NCBI GenBank assembly: GCA_945868745.1
Contig: CAMBMK010000003.1
Coordinates: forward strand, 1 to 64,000
DNA from: an uncultured Bacteroidales bacterium
GTDB taxonomy: Bacteria; Bacteroidota; Bacteroidia; Bacteroidales; UBA932
DNA: 64,000 nt
Direction: 5' to 3'
The notes beneath the pieces were generated by a model, which did not search any database, was not told the origin of the DNA, and saw only the letters and a list, made by a program, of their open reading frames with translations. How positions within the stretch are numbered: position 1 is the first letter of the stretch; each line of letters starts with the position of its first letter. Shown here piece by piece: positions 60,048 to 64,000 of this stretch. The position numbers and the translations under genes are program-made.

Positions 60048-61553
60048 TTATTTTCCGTTTGTCTGCGCAAATCCGCCCTGCAGGTCCGGGCGTCCCTCTT
60101 CGTCGAGGAAGTCATAGCCGAGGGTCTGCTCAAGCCCCGTTTTGGCCACGAGATAGTTGTAAACCGCCTGGTTTTTCTGCAGCTGGGCCTGGGTGAGGGC
60201 GAGCTGTGCATCGTTGAGGTCGGTCAGCGTGCTCTTGCCCACATTGTAGGACTTTGCCGAGATGTCATATGCCTTCTGCGCCATCTGCACGGCCTCGTCG
60301 GCGGCATAGTAGCTCTTCATGTTGGTCTCCATCGTGGTGAGGCTCTGGCGGATGGAAATCTTGAGCTGGCGCTCGGTGTTGAGCCTCTGGAGCTCGAGCT
60401 CGGTCTTCTGGACCTTTGCCTGGCGCACGTCATTGTAGCGCTTTCCGCCGGAGAAAATCGGGATGGAAAGGCTTACGCCCACGAAAGAGTAAGGGGTCCA
60501 TTTGAACTCGGAGAAGTTGAAGTCATTGGTCATCGCGTACATGCTGAAGGAGAACTGCGCACCGAGGGTAGGAAGGTAGGCATACTTCTGCATCTGTACC
60601 GTCTTGGCAAGCTGCTCAGCCTGGATTGCGAGCTGGCGCATCGTGGTGTTGTTGTCAAGGTCGGCACCGCCTCCCATCACCAGGTCACGCATCATCATTA
60701 CAGGATAGTCCCCGAGGCTTCCCTCCACGTCGATATTGAGGTCGAGATCGACGCCCATCACGGCCTTGAGCTGCCACAGGGCCAAAATCACCTGGCTTTC
60801 AGCATTGTACACATTAGGAATGGCGTTGGCGACATTTGCCTTCGCGCGGATGTACTCGAGCTCCGAGGCCTTGTTGACCCTGTATTTCTTTTCGGTCTGG
60901 CCGAAATTCTCCACGGCATTCTCATAGACATCCTTATAGACATTGAAGACCTCCTTTGCGAGGAGCACTCCGTAGTAGGCGTTCTTGACCTGGCTGACCA
61001 TTTCGAGCCTTGAGGCGCGGGCCTGCTCTACGGCAAGCTCCACTGCATCGCCGGTGATTGCTATGCTTTTCCAGAGCTGCGCGTTGACAAGAGGCATGGA
61101 AGCGGTCAATCCGCCGTTGAAGGTATTCCACCTTCCGACCTCGATTCCGCCGCCCGACGGCTTTGAGGCTCCGGCATCGGCGCCAGTGCCAGCACCGGCA
61201 TCGGCGCCTTCACCTTCTCCGCCTCCCGGCATCATGTCGCTCATGTCGAAATCCATATACATCACCTGCTTCTTGATGGTCCTCTGGTAGGAACCCGTCA
61301 GGTCTATGCTCGGGAAAAGGGATGCATATGTGCCCTTCCTGGCATACTGCGCCCTTTCTATCTCTTTGTCAGCCACCTTCACGGCCACGTTTTCGTTGAG
61401 GGCGATCTCAAGCGCCTGCTCAAGGGTGAGGACCACCTTGGAGGTGTCCCCGACCGGAGCGGCAGTCGTGTCCGTCCTGAACTGAGCGAAGGCAGAACCT
61501 CCGGCCACCATGGCCAGCACTGCCGCTGCAATCAAAAACTTCGTTTGTTTCAT
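60048..61553 (-). CDS. TolC family outer membrane efflux protein
   Basis: LTLEQALEIALNENVAVKVADKEIERAQ; FVGVSLSIPIFSGGKRYNDVRQAK. Confidence 0.94.
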   Translation of the reverse strand: MKQTKFLIAAAVLAMVAGGSAFAQFRTDTTAAPVGDTSKVVLTLEQALEIALNENVAVKVADKEIERAQYARKGTYASLFPSIDLTGSYQRTIKKQVMYMDFDMSDMMPGGGEGEGADAGAGTGADAGASKPSGGGIEVGRWNTFNGGLTASMPLVNAQLWKSIAITGDAVELAVEQARASRLEMVSQVKNAYYGVLLAKEVFNVYKDVYENAVENFGQTEKKYRVNKASELEYIRAKANVANAIPNVYNAESQVILALWQLKAVMGVDLDLNIDVEGSLGDYPVMMMRDLVMGGGADLDNNTTMRQLAIQAEQLAKTVQMQKYAYLPTLGAQFSFSMYAMTNDFNFSEFKWTPYSFVGVSLSIPIFSGGKRYNDVRQAKVQKTELELQRLNTERQLKISIRQSLTTMETNMKSYYAADEAVQMAQKAYDISAKSYNVGKSTLTDLNDAQLALTQAQLQKNQAVYNYLVAKTGLEQTLGYDFLDEEGRPDLQGGFAQTNGK

Positions 61554-61585
61554 ACTCCTTCTATTGTCGTTTTTATAGTTTCCTG

Positions 61586-61637
61586 CAAATATAGTAAATT
61601 ATCGAATCACAATAAATAATTTTTAATTTTCGATAAT
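61586..61637 (-). promoter_or_regulatory. Candidate promoter plus TetR operator ahead of the tolC/RND operon
   Basis: - strand -7 TATATTTG (61586-61593); inverted repeat ATTATCGAA (61598-61606) ... TTCGATAAT (61629-61637). Confidence 0.6.
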
Positions 61638-61646
61638 AATTGTACA

Positions 61647-62288
61647 TCATTTGTCCACATTGCCCGCGTTCAGGCTTTCGTATCGCTCGAGTCCCTTTGC
61701 CGAGAGGAGCGACCTTACAAGCGTCATCTTGACAGTCGCCAGCAGCCTTTTCACCGACACCTTGCGGAACCCTGTCACAATCTCCCCGCTGTTGTATTTG
61801 TCGATTCCCGTGTGCATGAGAGGAATCAGCACTATTGTCGCCTCAATGTCGAGGTCGCTCCGGATGAAGCCCTCCTCAATCCCCCTTTCGAAGAAACTGT
61901 ACATCATGTCCCTCACGGTCTTGCTCTTTTCGATGATGACCCTGCGCGAAGTATCCGGATAATACTTGTTGATTTCGTCCATCATCCGCTTGTCGGATTC
62001 CATTATCTTTTTGTTCTCCACTGCATCCAGCCAGCATTTCAGGACTTCCACCACATCCTTGTCCCTGATAAGGTTCTTCAGCATCTGGATGTTCTTCTGT
62101 ATCTGGAACCTGCATACCGATGCCACAAGGTCCTCCTTCTGCGGATACAGCTGATAGAAAGTCTTTTTGGAGATCCCGACGGCACGGCACACATCGTCGA
62201 TTGTCGTCACCCTCACTCCGGACTTCCGGAACAGCCCGTCCGCTGCAAGCAGTATCGATTCTTTGGTTTCTTCAGAGGTCATAACCAT
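61647..62288 (-). CDS. TetR/AcrR family transcriptional regulator
   Basis: TKESILLAADGLFRKSGVRVTTIDDVCRAVGISKKTFYQLYPQKEDLVASV; start at internal Met. Confidence 0.9.
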   Translation of the reverse strand: MVMTSEETKESILLAADGLFRKSGVRVTTIDDVCRAVGISKKTFYQLYPQKEDLVASVCRFQIQKNIQMLKNLIRDKDVVEVLKCWLDAVENKKIMESDKRMMDEINKYYPDTSRRVIIEKSKTVRDMMYSFFERGIEEGFIRSDLDIEATIVLIPLMHTGIDKYNSGEIVTGFRKVSVKRLLATVKMTLVRSLLSAKGLERYESLNAGNVDK

Positions 62289-62626
62289 ACATTTTTCATT
62301 CAACTCCCGCCTGCCTTCTGCAAGCGGCCCGACAATCAATGCAAAACTATTGCCAAGAAAGCCGTTCCAGGCAATTCTGAACAACTTTTTTAACAAAAAT
62401 GAAAACTCAATATTTGTTCAAATATTAGCTATCTTACTGTTATTCATTATATTAAAATGTTACACGCGGAAACTTTGAAATTTTTCAAGTTTCCCGGTAC
62501 CGTGACACCCTGTCACTGACGGAAGCCTCCCGCTGACGTTTTGCACCCCCGGTCTTTTGAGTATCTGCGGATTTTGACTATCTTTGGAGTTTGTCCGGCA
62601 CCAACTGCCGGCCAATCAGACACATT

Positions 62627-63517
62627 ATGTTCGAACTGCTTGCAATCCATTGGAATATGGATCCGGTGCTGGTCCATATCGGCAATTTAGGTATCCGCTG
62701 GTACTCCCTGCTGTTCATCAGCGGCTTCGTGCTCGGATGGTTCATTTTCAGATATTTCTTCCGCAGGGAAGGCATCAGCGAGACACTGCTGGACCCCCTG
62801 CTTTACACGCTGCTCATCGGTACCATCGTGGGAGCGCGCCTGGGACACTGCCTCTTCTACCAGCCCGACTACTACCTGGGCAGCTGGAAGGGTTTTCTCG
62901 AGATATTCATGCCGTGGAAGGGCGGTCTTGCAAGCCACGGCGGAGCGATTGCGCTTCTGATAGCAATGTGGTGGTACGCAAGCCATTACGGCAAGAAAAA
63001 TCACTTTGACTTTGTGTGGATAATGGACCACCTCGCCATAGCAACGGCATTTGCAGCCACCTTCATCCGCCTCGGAAACCTCTGCAATTCGGAGATTTAC
63101 GGATGCGAGACCTCCCTTCCGTGGGGATTCATCTTCGAGCGTAACGCCGACCCTTCAAATCCGGCAGACCCGGAATGGAACCCGCACCATCCGACGCAGC
63201 TCTACGAGGCGCTCTCCTACCTCATCCTCGGCACAATACTCATCCTCATCTACAGATTCAGGCTTGACAAGACCTTCAGGGGCACATTCATCGGCCTTTT
63301 CCTCATCGGATGCTTCGGAATGAGGTTCCTCATCGAGTTCATAAAGAATGACCAGGTGGCATTCGAGGAAGGGATGAAATTGAATATGGGACAGCTGCTC
63401 AGCATCCCGTTCATACTGCTCGGCATCGGTTTCCTTGTCTATGCCCATGTCCGGAAGGTCCCTGCCGCGGCAGTTCACCCGGCTCCCGCAAACTGCAGGA
63501 AGCAGGTCAAAAAGTAA
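62627..63517 (+). CDS. lgt: Prolipoprotein diacylglyceryl transferase
   Basis: IRWYSLLFISGFVLGWFIF; GGLASHGGAIALLIAMWWYA; RLGNLCNSEIYG; HPTQLYEALSYLILG. Confidence 0.95.
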   Translation: MFELLAIHWNMDPVLVHIGNLGIRWYSLLFISGFVLGWFIFRYFFRREGISETLLDPLLYTLLIGTIVGARLGHCLFYQPDYYLGSWKGFLEIFMPWKGGLASHGGAIALLIAMWWYASHYGKKNHFDFVWIMDHLAIATAFAATFIRLGNLCNSEIYGCETSLPWGFIFERNADPSNPADPEWNPHHPTQLYEALSYLILGTILILIYRFRLDKTFRGTFIGLFLIGCFGMRFLIEFIKNDQVAFEEGMKLNMGQLLSIPFILLGIGFLVYAHVRKVPAAAVHPAPANCRKQVKK

Positions 63518-63523
63518 AAGATT

Positions 63524-64000
63524 ATGGCCGGATTTGACGCCGTATTCTTCGACATTGACGGAACACTTGTTCCGTTTGGAGCCACAGGTATGCCGCAAAG
63601 CACCGTCGCGGCGCTGGATGCTCTCAGGGCACGCGGGGTAAAGGTCATCGTCAACAGCGGACGCCCTCCGATGCTCATCAACAATCTCGGCGGTTACCCT
63701 TTCGACGGCTTCGTGTGCATGAACGGCGGTCTGCTCATCCTCGAAGGAAAGGTCGTGTGGAAGAAGCCCATCGACAGGGAGGACGCCCTCGCAGTAATCA
63801 GGATTTCGGAGGAGCTTGGAGTGTCCTGCGCGGCTTTCACGGAGGACAGCCTCATGCTCAACTTCCACAGCGAGAATGAAATACGCCTTGCAAAGGCCAT
63901 CAATATAGAGTTTACCCGCATCGGCGACATCAGGGAGCTCCTCCGCGGCGGAGGGGAAATCTGCCAGTTTACGGTCTATGCTGACGAGTCCCTTGAAAAG
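63524..64000 (+). CDS. HAD superfamily (Cof-type) hydrolase, truncated by window end
   Basis: Manual translation MAGFDAVFFDIDGTLVPFGATGMPQSTVAALDALRARGVKVIVNSGRPP...; no stop before 64000. Confidence 0.88.
   Translation, partial: MAGFDAVFFDIDGTLVPFGATGMPQSTVAALDALRARGVKVIVNSGRPPMLINNLGGYPFDGFVCMNGGLLILEGKVVWKKPIDREDALAVIRISEELGVSCAAFTEDSLMLNFHSENEIRLAKAINIEFTRIGDIRELLRGGGEICQFTVYADESLEK

Overview
This is a 64 kb chromosomal window from a GC-rich Bacteroidota, most likely Bacteroidales. It is dominated by housekeeping genes. The taxon call rests on TAnnTTTG-type promoters, a GldH-like/RicT/HolB gene neighbourhood, a DUF5074/BtuG-like surface protein and a PG0541-like RND-associated protein. 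I recognise about 54 protein genes, including an OPT transporter, pepT, tdh-kbl, an OstA-like/SurA/foldase cluster, guaB, radA, mutL, ispF, ispH, cmk, a Y-family polymerase with a YolD-like partner, lptB, dnaX, smpB, miaA, trmB, a TetR-controlled RND efflux operon and lgt. A cobalamin riboswitch precedes a btuG-btuB-btuF-btuC-btuD-like operon. I saw no phage, CRISPR array, transposase, rRNA or tRNA. The least explained signal is a roughly 290-350 bp hairpin-rich intergenic repeat present twice, downstream of galE and of ispF. It has a 22-bp inverted stem enclosing three smaller hairpins, structure-preserving differences between copies (one A-U to G-C compensatory pair), and rearranged module order. 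It looks like a structured RNA or a non-autonomous mobile element. Other points of interest: symmetric divergent promoters, a candidate TetR operator, a response regulator-AAA+ protein with no C-terminal HTH and a GSFTSA motif, and a 59-aa wHTH-like ORF missed by the ORF track. No database search was run; all names come from recognising sequence motifs and gene neighbourhoods.
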